Positions 1 to 8,899 of a stretch of 64,000 bases of DNA are shown here, piece by piece. A program made the translations under genes and the position numbers. Numbering within the stretch: the first letter of the stretch is position 1; every line of letters starts with the position of its first letter. Source of the stretch: Achromobacter sp. MFA1 R4 (lineage in GTDB: Bacteria > Pseudomonadota > Gammaproteobacteria > Burkholderiales > Burkholderiaceae_B); assembly GCF_900156745.1 (NCBI RefSeq), contig NZ_LT707065.1, positions 1,240,001-1,304,000 of the forward strand. Reading direction: 5' to 3'. The notes beneath the pieces are model-generated. The model was not told where the DNA came from and made no database searches. It saw only the letters and a list, made by a program, of their open reading frames with translations.

Positions 1-1
1 C

Positions 2-664
2 AATCATTTCCGGCTGAACGAATCCGCCTCCCGTCTCATCCTGATCGCGGGGGGCATCGGCATCACGCCGATCAGCGCCATGGCGCGCCGCGCGCGTGAA
101 CTGGGCCTGGACTACACGCTGCACTACAGCGGGCGTTCGCGGCGTTCTATGGCGCTGGTGGACGAACTGGCGGCGCTGCACGGCGATCGCCTGCACCTGC
201 ACATCAAGGACGAGGGCGGGCGCGCGGACTACGCGGCCCTGCTCGCCCAGCCCACCCCGGGCGCGCAGGTGTACGCCTGCGGCCCGCAAGGCCTGCTGGA
301 CGCGCTGGCGGGCTGCTGCGCGGCGTGGCCCGAGGACGCGCTGCGCGTGGAACACTTCCACTCGACGCTGGGCACGCTGGACCCGACCAAGGAGCAGCCT
401 TTCGAGGCGGTGCTGAAGGATTCGGGCATCGTCATCACGGTGCCCGCCGACCAGACCCTGCTGACGGCGCTGCGCGGGGCCAACATCGACGTGCAGAGCG
501 ATTGCGAGGAAGGCCTGTGCGGATCGTGCGAGGTGCGCGTGCTGGAAGGCGACATCGATCACCGCGACGTGGTGCTGACGCGCGCGGAGCGCGAGGCCAA
601 CAACAAGATGATGGCGTGCTGCTCGCGGTCGTGCGGGGGCAAGCGGGTCGTGCTGGAGCTGTAG
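2..664 (+). CDS. VanB-type NADH:[2Fe-2S] oxygenase reductase (5' truncated)
   Basis: Reductase that passes electrons from NAD(P)H through flavin and a [2Fe-2S] centre to a partner Rieske oxygenase, as in vanillate or phthalate demethylases. The reading frame is already open at the window edge, so the FMN-binding N-terminus lies outside; 220 residues are visible. Seen: the nucleotide-binding motif GGIGITP at visible residues 17-23, a YACGP motif near residue 93, and a C-terminal plant-type ferredoxin domain with Cys168, Cys173, Cys176 and Cys206 in perfect C-x4-C-x2-C-x29-C spacing. The reductase-then-ferredoxin order fits the phthalate dioxygenase reductase class. The oxygenase partner must be upstream, outside the window, so the substrate cannot be named. 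It converges on the dehydrogenase/transporter unit that follows. Confidence 0.88.
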   Translation, partial: NHFRLNESASRLILIAGGIGITPISAMARRARELGLDYTLHYSGRSRRSMALVDELAALHGDRLHLHIKDEGGRADYAALLAQPTPGAQVYACGPQGLLDALAGCCAAWPEDALRVEHFHSTLGTLDPTKEQPFEAVLKDSGIVITVPADQTLLTALRGANIDVQSDCEEGLCGSCEVRVLEGDIDHRDVVLTRAEREANNKMMACCSRSCGGKRVVLEL

Positions 665-687
665 GCGTCATCGCCGCACAAAAAAGC

Positions 688-710
688 GCCCCGGCGATTC
701 ACGCCGGGGC
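688..710 (-). terminator. Rho-independent terminator of the liv/dehydrogenase operon
   Basis: A perfect 9-bp stem (GCCCCGGCG / CGCCGGGGC) with a 5-base loop. On the minus strand it is followed by a run of six T (the A-run at 680-685). It lies 42 bases after the stop of the binding-protein gene and between convergent genes. The stem could also stop plus-strand transcription, but no T-run follows in that direction. Confidence 0.8.
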
Positions 711-752
711 CATCCCTGCACCACACACTGCTGCTTGCTCAATCCTTCCCGA

Positions 753-2057
753 TCAGTTCGGGAACACCTTGATCTGGTCGCTCTTCAGGACGTCGGGGGT
801 CAGGCTCTTTTCGATCCAGGCCATCGACGTGTCCGACACCCCCGGCGTCACCAGCTCGGCCGGCACGATGGTGATGTCGGCCAGCACCTTGAACGGGTAC
901 TTGTCGCTCTTCTTGGTCACGCCGAAGAGCTGCGCTTCCAGCGCCTGGCCGTCAGCGCGGTGCATCTTCACTTCGCGGCCGTAGCCCTTGAAGCTCACGT
1001 CATGCATGGCGGCGGCCACCTGTTCGGGCGTGGGCCAGTTGCCGCCGTTGTCCTTGATGGCCTTCTCGTAGCCCGCCTTCAGGCCGTTGATGCCCTGCAC
1101 CATGTGGTAGACGGAATAGATCGGATAGGCGCCGGTCTTGTCGTGGAACTTCTTCACGAAGGCCTGGTGCTTGGGATCGTCCTTGGTTTCCGGATGCAGG
1201 AAGTAGTGGTCGCCGCGCGCGCCGACCAGCACGCCTTCGGGCAGCGCGTTGCCCAGGCGCTCCAGCGAGCTCTCCGCCAGCGACAGCACGAAGGTCGAGT
1301 TCTTGAAGAGGTTGCGCTGCGAGGCCTGGCGCACGAAGTTGTCCAGGTCGCCGCCCCACGAGGTGGAGACGATGACGTCCGGCCGCAAGGCCTGCAGACG
1401 GCTGATCTCCGTGGAGAAGTCCGCCGCGCCAAACTTGGGGAACATCTCGGCCACGACCTTGACGTCGGGCTTGAACTTCTTGAGCGCGGCCAGGAAGATG
1501 TCGCGCGAATCGCGGCCCCAGGCATAGTCCTGGTTGACGATGGCGATGGTCTTGAAGTCGGGCTTGACCTTCATCAGGTACAGCACCTGCGCGACCATTT
1601 CGGTAGTGGCGTTGGCCTGCGTGCGCACGACGTATTTGTAGTTCTTGCCTTCCAGCGCCTTTTCGGTGCCGCAATCCCACATCACGTTCAGGACCTTCAG
1701 GTCCTCGGCCACGGGCGCGACGATGTTGCAATTGCCGCTGGAAATGGCCGACAGCATGACGCGCGTGCCGCCCTCGGCCAGGCGCCGGTACTCGGACAGC
1801 AGCTTTTCGCCGCCGCCGCCTTCGTCGATGTAGCTGGGCACGATCTTCACGCCATCGATGCCGCCGTTGGCGTTGATCTCTTCGATCAGGATGTCGGCCG
1901 CGTCGCGCGCCGGCACGCCGAACACCGAGGCCGATCCCGACAGGAAGGTCGAGATGCCGATGTTCAGTTCCTTGGGCTTGTCGGCGGCGATCGCCAGCGT
2001 GGCCAGGCCCGACAGCAGGGTGGCGCCCAGCAGGGCCGCCAGTCTTGAGGTCTTCAT
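753..2057 (-). CDS. Periplasmic substrate-binding protein of a LIV/HAAT-type ABC transporter
   Basis: Periplasmic receptor that captures a solute and delivers it to the LivHM permease. It has 434 residues with a classical signal peptide (Lys/Arg at residues 3-5, hydrophobic stretch, cleavage after AIA near residue 24) and a type I periplasmic binding fold (LNIGISTFLSG start, a QDYAWGRD-type second-lobe motif). The start has a GGAG sequence about 9 bases upstream. It is the last gene of the unit livH-livM-livG-livF-ALDH-SDR-ADH-receptor and is followed by a strong terminator. Because three dehydrogenases share the operon, the ligand is more likely a compound they oxidise, or its precursor, than a branched-chain amino acid. 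That substrate assignment is inference. Confidence 0.88.
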   Translation of the reverse strand: MKTSRLAALLGATLLSGLATLAIAADKPKELNIGISTFLSGSASVFGVPARDAADILIEEINANGGIDGVKIVPSYIDEGGGGEKLLSEYRRLAEGGTRVMLSAISSGNCNIVAPVAEDLKVLNVMWDCGTEKALEGKNYKYVVRTQANATTEMVAQVLYLMKVKPDFKTIAIVNQDYAWGRDSRDIFLAALKKFKPDVKVVAEMFPKFGAADFSTEISRLQALRPDVIVSTSWGGDLDNFVRQASQRNLFKNSTFVLSLAESSLERLGNALPEGVLVGARGDHYFLHPETKDDPKHQAFVKKFHDKTGAYPIYSVYHMVQGINGLKAGYEKAIKDNGGNWPTPEQVAAAMHDVSFKGYGREVKMHRADGQALEAQLFGVTKKSDKYPFKVLADITIVPAELVTPGVSDTSMAWIEKSLTPDVLKSDQIKVFPN

Positions 2058-2093
2058 GGTGTTGTCTCCAGTGTTGTAGTCGGGTCTGTGCCC

Positions 2094-3218
2094 TTAGAAA
2101 ACGATGGCGTCGCGCAGGCTGCCGCCGGTGGCGAGGTGATCGAACCCCTCGTTGATCTGGTCCAGCGAAAAAGATCGGCCCATCATGCGGTCCACCGGCA
2201 GCCGCCCGGCCTTGTACAGGTCGATGTAGCGGCTGATGTCGATGGCCGGCACGCCCGACCCCAGGTAGCTGCCCCGGATCTCGCGCTCTTCGCCCACCAT
2301 CTGCGACAGCGACAGCGGGAAGCTGAACTTGGGATTGGGCAGGCCGGAGGTGACGGTTGCGCCGCCGCGGCGCGTCAGCTTGTAGGCCGTTTCAAAGGCA
2401 GGCACCGCGCCGGCCATGTCGAAGCCGAAGTCCACGCGCCCGCCCGCCAGGTCCATGAGGTCGTCGTCGGTCTTGACCTGTTTGGGATTGACGACGTGGG
2501 TGGCGCCCAGCTCCCTGGCCAGCGCCAGCTTGTCGTCGCTGAGGTCGATGGCGACGACGCGGCGCGCGCCCGCCGCCACGGCGGCCAGCAGCGCGCTCAG
2601 GCCCACGCCGCCCAGGCCGACGATGGCGGCGGTGTCGCCCATCTTGATGCGCGCGCGGTTGATGACGGCGCCCGCGCCGGTCAGCACGGCGCAGCCAAAA
2701 AGCGCCGCCTCGCGGTGGCTGAGTTCGACGTTGACCTTGACGCAGGAGCGCCGCGACACCACGGCGTATTCCGCAAAGCACGACACGCCGGTGTGGTGGT
2801 TGATGTATTCGTCGCCGATGTGCAGGCGCCGTTCGCCGCCCAGCAAGGTGCCCTGGGTGTTGGCGGCCGCGCCGGGCTCGCACAGGGCGGGACGGCCTTC
2901 CATGCAGGGGTTGCAGCAGCCGCAGCTTGGCACGAAGACCATGGCGACGTGGTCGCCGGCTTTCAGGTCCGTGACGCCGGGACCGGTCTCGACGACTTCG
3001 CCCGACGACTCATGGCCCAGCACGATGGGCACGCCGCGCGGCCGGTCGCCGTTGATGACCGACAGGTCGGAATGGCAGAGCCCCGCCGCCTTGATCCTGA
3101 CGAGCACTTCGCCGAACCCGGGCGGGTCCAGTTCGATGTCCGCGATGGTCAGGGGCCGGGTCTGCGCGTAGGGGCCTTCAACCCCCACGTTCCGCAATAG
3201 CGCCGCTTTGATTTTCAT
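2094..3218 (-). CDS. Zinc-dependent alcohol dehydrogenase (MDR family)
   Basis: Cytoplasmic NAD(P)-dependent alcohol dehydrogenase, 374 residues, the usual length for this class. Catalytic zinc ligands are visible as Cys48 (CHSD) and His69-Glu70 (GHE); the structural-zinc cysteine group is at Cys99, Cys102, Cys105 and Cys113. The Rossmann motif GLGGVG and an acidic ADP-ribose residue in VVAIDLSD indicate NAD rather than NADP. It sits between an SDR and the binding protein on the same strand, 14 bases after the SDR. The arrangement suggests alcohol-to-aldehyde oxidation upstream of the aldehyde dehydrogenase in the same operon. The lobe resembles S-(hydroxymethyl)glutathione/aryl-alcohol dehydrogenases; the exact substrate is not readable. 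Confidence 0.9.
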   Translation of the reverse strand: MKIKAALLRNVGVEGPYAQTRPLTIADIELDPPGFGEVLVRIKAAGLCHSDLSVINGDRPRGVPIVLGHESSGEVVETGPGVTDLKAGDHVAMVFVPSCGCCNPCMEGRPALCEPGAAANTQGTLLGGERRLHIGDEYINHHTGVSCFAEYAVVSRRSCVKVNVELSHREAALFGCAVLTGAGAVINRARIKMGDTAAIVGLGGVGLSALLAAVAAGARRVVAIDLSDDKLALARELGATHVVNPKQVKTDDDLMDLAGGRVDFGFDMAGAVPAFETAYKLTRRGGATVTSGLPNPKFSFPLSLSQMVGEEREIRGSYLGSGVPAIDISRYIDLYKAGRLPVDRMMGRSFSLDQINEGFDHLATGGSLRDAIVF

Positions 3219-3232
3219 GCGCAGCCCCTTGC

Positions 3233-3985
3233 CTAGACGGTGCGGCCGCCATCGACCGGGAATTCCACGCCGGTGATGAACTCGGCCGCATCGCTCGCCA
3301 GGAACAGCGCCGCCGCGGCCACGTCGGACGGCTGGCAGAAGCGGCCCAGCGGAATGGTCGACACAAATTTCGCGCGGTTCTCGGGGGTGTCCGGCAGGCC
3401 CATGAAAAGCTCGAACATGCCGGTCACGCCCATGACCGGGCAGATGGCGTTGACGCGGATGCCTTCGCCGCCCAGTTCGACGGCCATGGACTTGGACAGC
3501 ACGTTGACCGCGCCCTTGGACGCGTTGTACCAGCTGAGGCCCGGACGCGGACGGATGCCGGCGGTGGAGCCGATGTTCAGGATCACGCCGCGCTTCTGCT
3601 TGCGCATGACGGGCACGACGGCCTGCGCCATGTGATAGATGGACTTGACGTTGATGTCGAACATGCGGTCGAAGGTGGCCTCGTCCACGTCCAGCATCGG
3701 CTGGTTCTTGTGGGTGATGGCGGCGTTGTTGACCACGATGTCGACGGCCCCGAACTTGTCCAGCGCGGCGCGCACCACGTTGTCGATGTCGGCGCGGCTG
3801 GACACGTCGGCCTTCACGGCCAGCGCGGCGTCGCCGATGTCCGCGGCCACGCGGTCGGCGGCTTCTTTATTGATGTCGGCGATGACCACCTTGGCGCCTT
3901 CCTTGGCGTACAGCTTGACGATGCCCTCGCCAAAACCATTGCCCCCGCCCGTGACGATCGCAACCTTGCCTTGCAACTGGCTCAT
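3233..3985 (-). CDS. Short-chain dehydrogenase/reductase (FabG-like)
   Basis: Classical SDR of 250 residues. Visible motifs are the cofactor loop TGGGNGFG (residues 12-19), NNAA (86-89), and the catalytic Ser140, Tyr153 and Lys157 (YNASK). Asp37 at the end of beta-2 (VVIADIN) favours NAD. C-terminal LFLASDAAEFITG followed by VDGG is typical of the family. The gene lies 27 bases after the aldehyde dehydrogenase and 14 bases before the alcohol dehydrogenase, so it is co-transcribed. It probably oxidises a secondary alcohol or reduces a keto intermediate of the imported compound. The substrate is inferred only from context. Confidence 0.9.
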   Translation of the reverse strand: MSQLQGKVAIVTGGGNGFGEGIVKLYAKEGAKVVIADINKEAADRVAADIGDAALAVKADVSSRADIDNVVRAALDKFGAVDIVVNNAAITHKNQPMLDVDEATFDRMFDINVKSIYHMAQAVVPVMRKQKRGVILNIGSTAGIRPRPGLSWYNASKGAVNVLSKSMAVELGGEGIRVNAICPVMGVTGMFELFMGLPDTPENRAKFVSTIPLGRFCQPSDVAAAALFLASDAAEFITGVEFPVDGGRTV

Positions 3986-4012
3986 TTTTTGTCTCCGTAT
4001 GATGCGCGGCGA

Positions 4013-5449
4013 TCACTCGCCATAGAACTGAATCAGGGTCTTGGTCGTGCTCATTTCTTCCAGCGCGATGAAGCCCTTCTCGCGGCCGTGGCCGCTCTTC
4101 TTCACGCCGCCGAAGGGCAGCTCCACGCCGCCGCCCGCGCCAAAGCCGTTGATGTAGACCTGGCCGCACTTGATGCCGCGCGCCACGCGCTGCTGGCGGC
4201 CGCCGTTCTCGGTCCAGACCGCGCCCAGCAGGCCGTAATCGGTGGCGTTGGCCAGGCGGATGGCCTCGGCCTCGTCCGCGAACGGCAGCGCGACCAGCAC
4301 CGGGCCGAAGATCTCCTCGGTCAGCAGGTCGCTGTCGTGGCTGGTGGCGGCAAAGAGCGTGGGCTTGACGAAGAAGCCGCCCTTGGGCACGCCGTCGGCG
4401 ATGCCGCCCTCGGCCGCCACCGTCAGGCCCTCGGACAGCCCCTTGGCGATGTAGCCGTTGACGCGGTCGTACTGCGCCTTGTTGACGACGGGCCCGCAGG
4501 TCAGGTCCATGTCCGGCGTGCCGGCGCGCACCTTGGAGAACTCCTCGCCCAGCGCCTTCATGAAGTCGGCGTAGATGCCTTTCTGCACCAGCAGGCGGCT
4601 GCCCGCCGTGCAGGTCTGCCCGGTGTTGTGGACGATGCCCTTGACGATGGCGGGAATGGCCAGCTTGTAGTTGGCGTCGTCAAAGACGATGTGCGCCGAC
4701 TTGCCGCCCAGTTCCAGCACGCACTTGACCGCGTTGAGCGCGGCGGCCTGCTGGACCAGCACGCCGACCTCGTTGGAACCGGTGAAGGTGATGAAATTGA
4801 TGCCCGGATGCCGCGACAGCGCCGCGCCGGCCTCTTCGCCCAGACCCGTCACGATGTTCAGCGCGCCGGGCGGAAAGCCCACTTCCAGCGCCAGTTCCGC
4901 CACGCGGATGATGGACAGGCAGGCGTCCTCGGCCGGCTTGACCACGGCCGCGTTGCCCATGGCCAGCGCGGGCGCCACGCTGCGGCCGAACATCTGCGCG
5001 GGGTAGTTCCACGGGATGATGTGGGCGGTGACGCCCAGCGGCTCGCGGATCAACTGCACCGAATAGTCTTTCTGGAACGGAATGGTCTGGCCGTGCACCT
5101 TGTCCGCCGCGCCGCCGTAGAACTCGAAGTAACGCGCCAGCACGGTGATGTCGCCGCGCGCGGTGGACATGGGCTTGCCGGTGTCGCGCGATTCAAGCTG
5201 CGCCAGTTCCTCGTGATGCGCCAGCACGCTTTCGCCCAGGCGCATCAGCAGCCGGCCGCGCTCCAGCGCCGTCATGTCGCCCCAGGCGCCCCCCAGCGCG
5301 TCGCGCGCCGCCTGCACCGCGGCGTTGACGTCGGCCTGCTGGCCGCGCGGGATGGTGGTAAACACGTCACCGTCTACGGGGGAAACGACCTCGATCGTGC
5401 GCCCGTCCTGGGCGTCGACCTGGCGGCCGCCGATAATCATCTGCGTCAT
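4013..5449 (-). CDS. NAD(P)-dependent aldehyde dehydrogenase
   Basis: Oxidises an aldehyde to its carboxylic acid. At 478 residues it is full length for the ALDH superfamily. The catalytic glutamate is visible as Glu246 (LELGGKS), the nucleophile as Cys280 (GQTCTAGSR), the oxyanion Asn as PWNYP near residue 148, and the nucleotide-binding FTGS near 222. The C-terminal KKSGHGREKG and GFGAGGGVELPFGG motifs are intact. It follows livF by 18 bases and precedes the SDR. Together with the alcohol dehydrogenase it would complete an alcohol to aldehyde to acid sequence. Similarity is general to betaine/4-hydroxymuconic semialdehyde-type ALDHs; I cannot choose between them. Confidence 0.92.
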   Translation of the reverse strand: MTQMIIGGRQVDAQDGRTIEVVSPVDGDVFTTIPRGQQADVNAAVQAARDALGGAWGDMTALERGRLLMRLGESVLAHHEELAQLESRDTGKPMSTARGDITVLARYFEFYGGAADKVHGQTIPFQKDYSVQLIREPLGVTAHIIPWNYPAQMFGRSVAPALAMGNAAVVKPAEDACLSIIRVAELALEVGFPPGALNIVTGLGEEAGAALSRHPGINFITFTGSNEVGVLVQQAAALNAVKCVLELGGKSAHIVFDDANYKLAIPAIVKGIVHNTGQTCTAGSRLLVQKGIYADFMKALGEEFSKVRAGTPDMDLTCGPVVNKAQYDRVNGYIAKGLSEGLTVAAEGGIADGVPKGGFFVKPTLFAATSHDSDLLTEEIFGPVLVALPFADEAEAIRLANATDYGLLGAVWTENGGRQQRVARGIKCGQVYINGFGAGGGVELPFGGVKKSGHGREKGFIALEEMSTTKTLIQFYGE

Positions 5450-5467
5450 GGAATGTCTCCGTGGAAA

Positions 5468-6124
5468 TCAGTTCAGCGTGATCGAGCCGCGCTCGATCGT
5501 CCATATCTGGTCGGGAATGTCGCCCAGCAACTTGACGTTGGATTCGGTGATCACCACGCACAGGTCGGGCTGCATCTCCTTCAGCCGTCCCAGCGCCTCG
5601 GTGTAGTCGCGCGCCAGCTTGGGCGCGAGGCCCTGGAAGGGCTCGTCCAGCATCAGCAGCCGCGTGCCGACCATGACCGCGCGCGCCAGCGCCACCATCT
5701 TGCCCTGCCCGCCCGACAGCGCGGAGCCCGAGCGCTTGAGCATGGGCTCGATCTGCGGCACCACTTTCAGCACCGTGTCCATCCGCGCCTGGATCTCGGC
5801 CTTGGACTGGCCCTGCACCTCGCAGGGCAGATGCAGGTTTTCCTCGACCGTCATGGTCGGGAAGATGACGCGGTCTTCGGGCGCGTAGCCCACTTTCATG
5901 GCGGCCCGCTTGTGCCCGGGCAGTGCGGTGAGGTCGGCGCCGTCGAAGGCGATGGTGCCGGAGCGGATGCGCGTCAGGCCCATGATGGTGCGCAGCAGCG
6001 TGGTCTTGCCCGCGCCGTTGCGCCCGACGATGCCGATGGTGCGCGAGGCTTCGAAATTGGCGCTGACGTCGCGCAGGATGCGATTGCCCGCCAGGTCGAC
6101 ATTGATGGCCGATAGGTTCAACAT
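5468..6124 (-). CDS. livF: LivF-type ABC transporter ATPase
   Basis: One of two ATPases of the LIV/HAAT importer, 218 residues, slightly short for LivF. Walker A GRNGAGKTT is at residues 34-42, the signature LSGGQ is intact, and Walker B is LLMLDEP followed by FQGLAP, a LivF hallmark. It lies just after livG (3-base gap) and before the aldehyde dehydrogenase. It acts at the cytoplasmic face of the LivHM permease. The naming follows the family; the cargo is probably not leucine, given the dehydrogenase neighbours. Confidence 0.92.
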   Translation of the reverse strand: MLNLSAINVDLAGNRILRDVSANFEASRTIGIVGRNGAGKTTLLRTIMGLTRIRSGTIAFDGADLTALPGHKRAAMKVGYAPEDRVIFPTMTVEENLHLPCEVQGQSKAEIQARMDTVLKVVPQIEPMLKRSGSALSGGQGKMVALARAVMVGTRLLMLDEPFQGLAPKLARDYTEALGRLKEMQPDLCVVITESNVKLLGDIPDQIWTIERGSITLN

Positions 6125-6127
6125 GGT

Positions 6128-6868
6128 TCAGGCCCCCAGCACTTCGCTTCTGATCTGCGGATTGTTCAAGACCTCGTCGGGCGATCCGTCCGCGGCCACC
6201 TTGCCCGCGATCCAGGCCGCCACGCGCGTGGCGTAGCGCGACACGATGTCCACGTCATGTTCGACGAACCAGCTCGTGACGCGGCGTTCGTCCAGCGCAT
6301 GCATCACGGTTTCCATCAGCCCGAACTTGTCTTCGGACGCCACGCCGCTGGTGGGCTCGTCCATGATCAGCAGCTTGGGCTGCAGCGCCAGCGCCATGGC
6401 CACGTCCAGCAGCTTGCGCTTGCCCTCGGGCAGCTCGATGCAGGCCTCGTCGGCGTCGGGCAACAGGCCCACCAGGTCCAGGGTGGCGTCCACCTCGCGC
6501 CCGTCGATGGTGCTTTCCAGCGAGCGGAACCAGCTCAGTTCCTTGTTGCGGCGCGCGGCGGCGATCTGCACGCATTGGCGCACCGTGTGCTCGGTAAAGA
6601 GCTGCGGAAGCTGGAACGAACGCCCCATGCCCAGCCGCACGATCTTGCGCGGCGCCATGGCGGTGACGTCCTTGCCGTCGAAGTACACCTTGCCCTTGGA
6701 GGGCGTGAGGTATCCCGTGCAGATGTTGATGAAGGTGGTCTTGCCCGCGCCGTTCTGCCCGATCACGGCCAGGCGTTCGCCTTCGTGCAGTTCAAAGTTG
6801 ATGTTGTCGGCGGCCACCACGCCGCCGAAGGCCAGGTACAGGTCGGTGGTTTGAATGAGGGGTTTCAT
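6128..6868 (-). CDS. livG: LivG-type ABC transporter ATPase
   Basis: Second ATPase of the importer, 246 residues. The start at 6868 is chosen because an AAGGAA ribosome site precedes it and the protein then begins directly with the ABC fold; a longer reading would run into livM. Walker A is GQNGAGKTT and Walker B is LLIMDEPTSG. The signature loop is unusual: LPEGKRKLLDVAMAL in place of the LivG-typical LSHGEQR or LSGGQ. The C-terminus has the LivG-like tail ending in evLga. It starts 2 bases after the livM stop. Confidence 0.9.
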   Translation of the reverse strand: MKPLIQTTDLYLAFGGVVAADNINFELHEGERLAVIGQNGAGKTTFINICTGYLTPSKGKVYFDGKDVTAMAPRKIVRLGMGRSFQLPQLFTEHTVRQCVQIAAARRNKELSWFRSLESTIDGREVDATLDLVGLLPDADEACIELPEGKRKLLDVAMALALQPKLLIMDEPTSGVASEDKFGLMETVMHALDERRVTSWFVEHDVDIVSRYATRVAAWIAGKVAADGSPDEVLNNPQIRSEVLGA

Positions 6869-6870
6869 CG

Positions 6871-7851
6871 TCAGTTCCTTGCCGCGACCTGCACGGGAGC
6901 CTGGGCGCGGCGCTGCGCGCGCTCGCGCGACTTGATGCGCTTGGTGATCTGGCCGACAAAGCCCGTGGGGAACATGAAAATCACCAGGATGAGCGTCAGG
7001 CCCAGCAGGAACTGCCACAGTCCGGGGAAGTACGCGGCGGAGATCAGCTTGACGGACTCAAAGCCCACCGCGCCCAGGAATGCGCCAGCGGCATGGCCCG
7101 CGCCGCCCAGGATGGTGATGAAGACGAACTCGCCGGAGCGCAGCCACGAACCGATTTCCGGCGTGACCAGCCCTTGCATCAGGGCCAGGATGGCGCCCGA
7201 GAAGCCCACGACCACGGCCGACAGCAGGTAGCCCTTCCACATGATGAAGTAGGCGGAGAACCCCAGGTACTCGATGCGCGTTTCGTTGGTCTTGATGGCC
7301 GACAGCGCCTGGCCGCTGCCTGAGCGGAAGTAACGCTGCACCCACCAGCCCAGCGCCAGCGAGAGGACGAGCGTCAGCACCAGCAGCGCGCGTTCGAAGG
7401 ATTCGCGCTCCATGGCGATGCCGGCCAGGGTCGGACGCACGATGCGCATGCCGTCCGAGCCGCCCGTCAGCGTGTAGAGCTTGCCCAGCAGCGCGAACAG
7501 CACCATGCTGAGCGCCAGGTTGAGCATGCCGAAGAAGATGCCGCGGTAGCGCACCACGAACAGGCCGATGACGACGGCGGCGGCGAAGCTGGCGGCCACG
7601 CCGGCCAGGATCAGAGCCAGCGCGTCCAGGCCGGGCATGGCCTTGGCCAGGAAGGCCACGGTATAGGCCGAGATGCAGGCGAACATGGCGTGGCCGAAGG
7701 AAATCTGTCCGGCGCGCGCCATGACCGACACGCCCAGCGCGGCGATGGCATAGGTCAGCCCGATGACGATGGGCGTGATGGTCCAGGAATAGGTGTAGCC
7801 GAGGAACAGCGTGAACAGCGCGGCCAGCAGGCTGAGGACGGGGACTTTCAT
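6871..7851 (-). CDS. livM: LivM-type ABC transporter permease
   Basis: Inner-membrane permease, 326 residues, with about nine to ten hydrophobic segments. It includes the LivM-type motif RYRGIFFGMLNLALSM and the conserved GAFLGAVGFE near the C-terminus. The ATG at 7851 overlaps the livH stop by one base (TGATG), which fixes the start. It forms a heterodimer with LivH. The C-terminus is basic (IKSRERAQRRAQ), as expected for a cytoplasmic tail. Confidence 0.92.
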   Translation of the reverse strand: MKVPVLSLLAALFTLFLGYTYSWTITPIVIGLTYAIAALGVSVMARAGQISFGHAMFACISAYTVAFLAKAMPGLDALALILAGVAASFAAAVVIGLFVVRYRGIFFGMLNLALSMVLFALLGKLYTLTGGSDGMRIVRPTLAGIAMERESFERALLVLTLVLSLALGWWVQRYFRSGSGQALSAIKTNETRIEYLGFSAYFIMWKGYLLSAVVVGFSGAILALMQGLVTPEIGSWLRSGEFVFITILGGAGHAAGAFLGAVGFESVKLISAAYFPGLWQFLLGLTLILVIFMFPTGFVGQITKRIKSRERAQRRAQAPVQVAARN

Positions 7852-8756
7852 CAGATCGTCCTCGCTTGGGCAACGGTGAACAGGCCATGCGGACGGATGA
7901 TCAGCACCAGCACCATGATGATGTAGGGAATCGCCACTTCCAGTTCGGGCGCGGTGTACACGGCGATGGCGCGGATGATGCCGATGAGCAGCGCCGCAAT
8001 CAGCGCGCCGGTGATCTGGCCCAGCCCGGCGGTGGCGACCACGGCGAACGACAGCACCGTCATGTCCGTGCCCGCGCCCGGCACCAGCGAGGTGGTGGGC
8101 GCAGCCAGCGCGCCGCCCAGCGCCCCCAGGATGGTCGCGATCACGAAGGTGACGTAGCCGATCTTCTTGGCATTGATGCCGAGCGAGGTCGCGACCTCGC
8201 GGTTGTGTGTCGTGGCCACCGTCTGCTTGCCCAGCTTGGTGTGGCGCAGGAAGTATTCCAGGCACACGTAGGCCAGCAGCGCGGTGACCGGCACCACCAC
8301 GAGCTGGTAGGTGGTGTAGGTGATGTCGCCGATTTCGATGTTGCCCAGCCGGTTCACGACTTCGCTCGCGCTGTAGGGCTGCGCGCCCCACAGCAGGCGC
8401 TGGATGTCTTCCAGCATCAGGAATGCGCCGAAGGTGAGCAGGAGCTTGAGGATGGGGTCGTAGTTCTGGGCGCGGCGGATCAGGACGAACTCCATGATGC
8501 TGCCCAGCGCCAGGCCCACCGCGATGGCGGCCAGGAACAGGGCCGCGAACAAGAGGAAGGGAGAGTCGGTCTTGGGCGCCAGGAACATGACGAGGCTGGC
8601 CGCGGCATAGCCGCCGAAGGCGTAGAACGCGCCGTGGGCGACGTTCAGGATGCCCATCACGCCGAACACCAGGGTTAAGCCCATTGATACCAGGAACAGC
8701 AGACTGGCGTAGGCCACGCCGTCCACCAGGGCGAGAGGCAGTAGATCCAAGGTCAA
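7851..8756 (-). CDS. livH: LivH-type ABC transporter permease
   Basis: Inner-membrane permease, 301 residues, with eight or so membrane segments. The family motifs GLTLVFGVMGILNVAHGAFY (residues 27-46), THNREVATSLGIN and GGALAAP are visible. It is the first gene of the minus-strand operon, so the operon promoter should lie in the 274-base gap upstream. It is joined to livM by TGATG, which suggests translational coupling. Confidence 0.93.
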   Translation of the reverse strand: MTLDLLPLALVDGVAYASLLFLVSMGLTLVFGVMGILNVAHGAFYAFGGYAAASLVMFLAPKTDSPFLLFAALFLAAIAVGLALGSIMEFVLIRRAQNYDPILKLLLTFGAFLMLEDIQRLLWGAQPYSASEVVNRLGNIEIGDITYTTYQLVVVPVTALLAYVCLEYFLRHTKLGKQTVATTHNREVATSLGINAKKIGYVTFVIATILGALGGALAAPTTSLVPGAGTDMTVLSFAVVATAGLGQITGALIAALLIGIIRAIAVYTAPELEVAIPYIIMVLVLIIRPHGLFTVAQARTI

Positions 8757-8899
8757 GCGTCTTCTCCCAATACGCTGAGCACGGGCGCGGCGATGATCGA
8801 ATGCGCCGCGCGGCGTGCGGGCTTGCGCCCTGGACGCGCCCGGCGCGTCCTTGTCTCGTTGTCAACCTTGCCGTGCCCGCTGCGCGGTGCGTGTATTTG

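Noticed and set aside
3632..6115. Open frame of 827 codons opposite the SDR, aldehyde dehydrogenase and livF genes
   Set aside because: It crosses three real genes on the other strand and has no recognisable domain.
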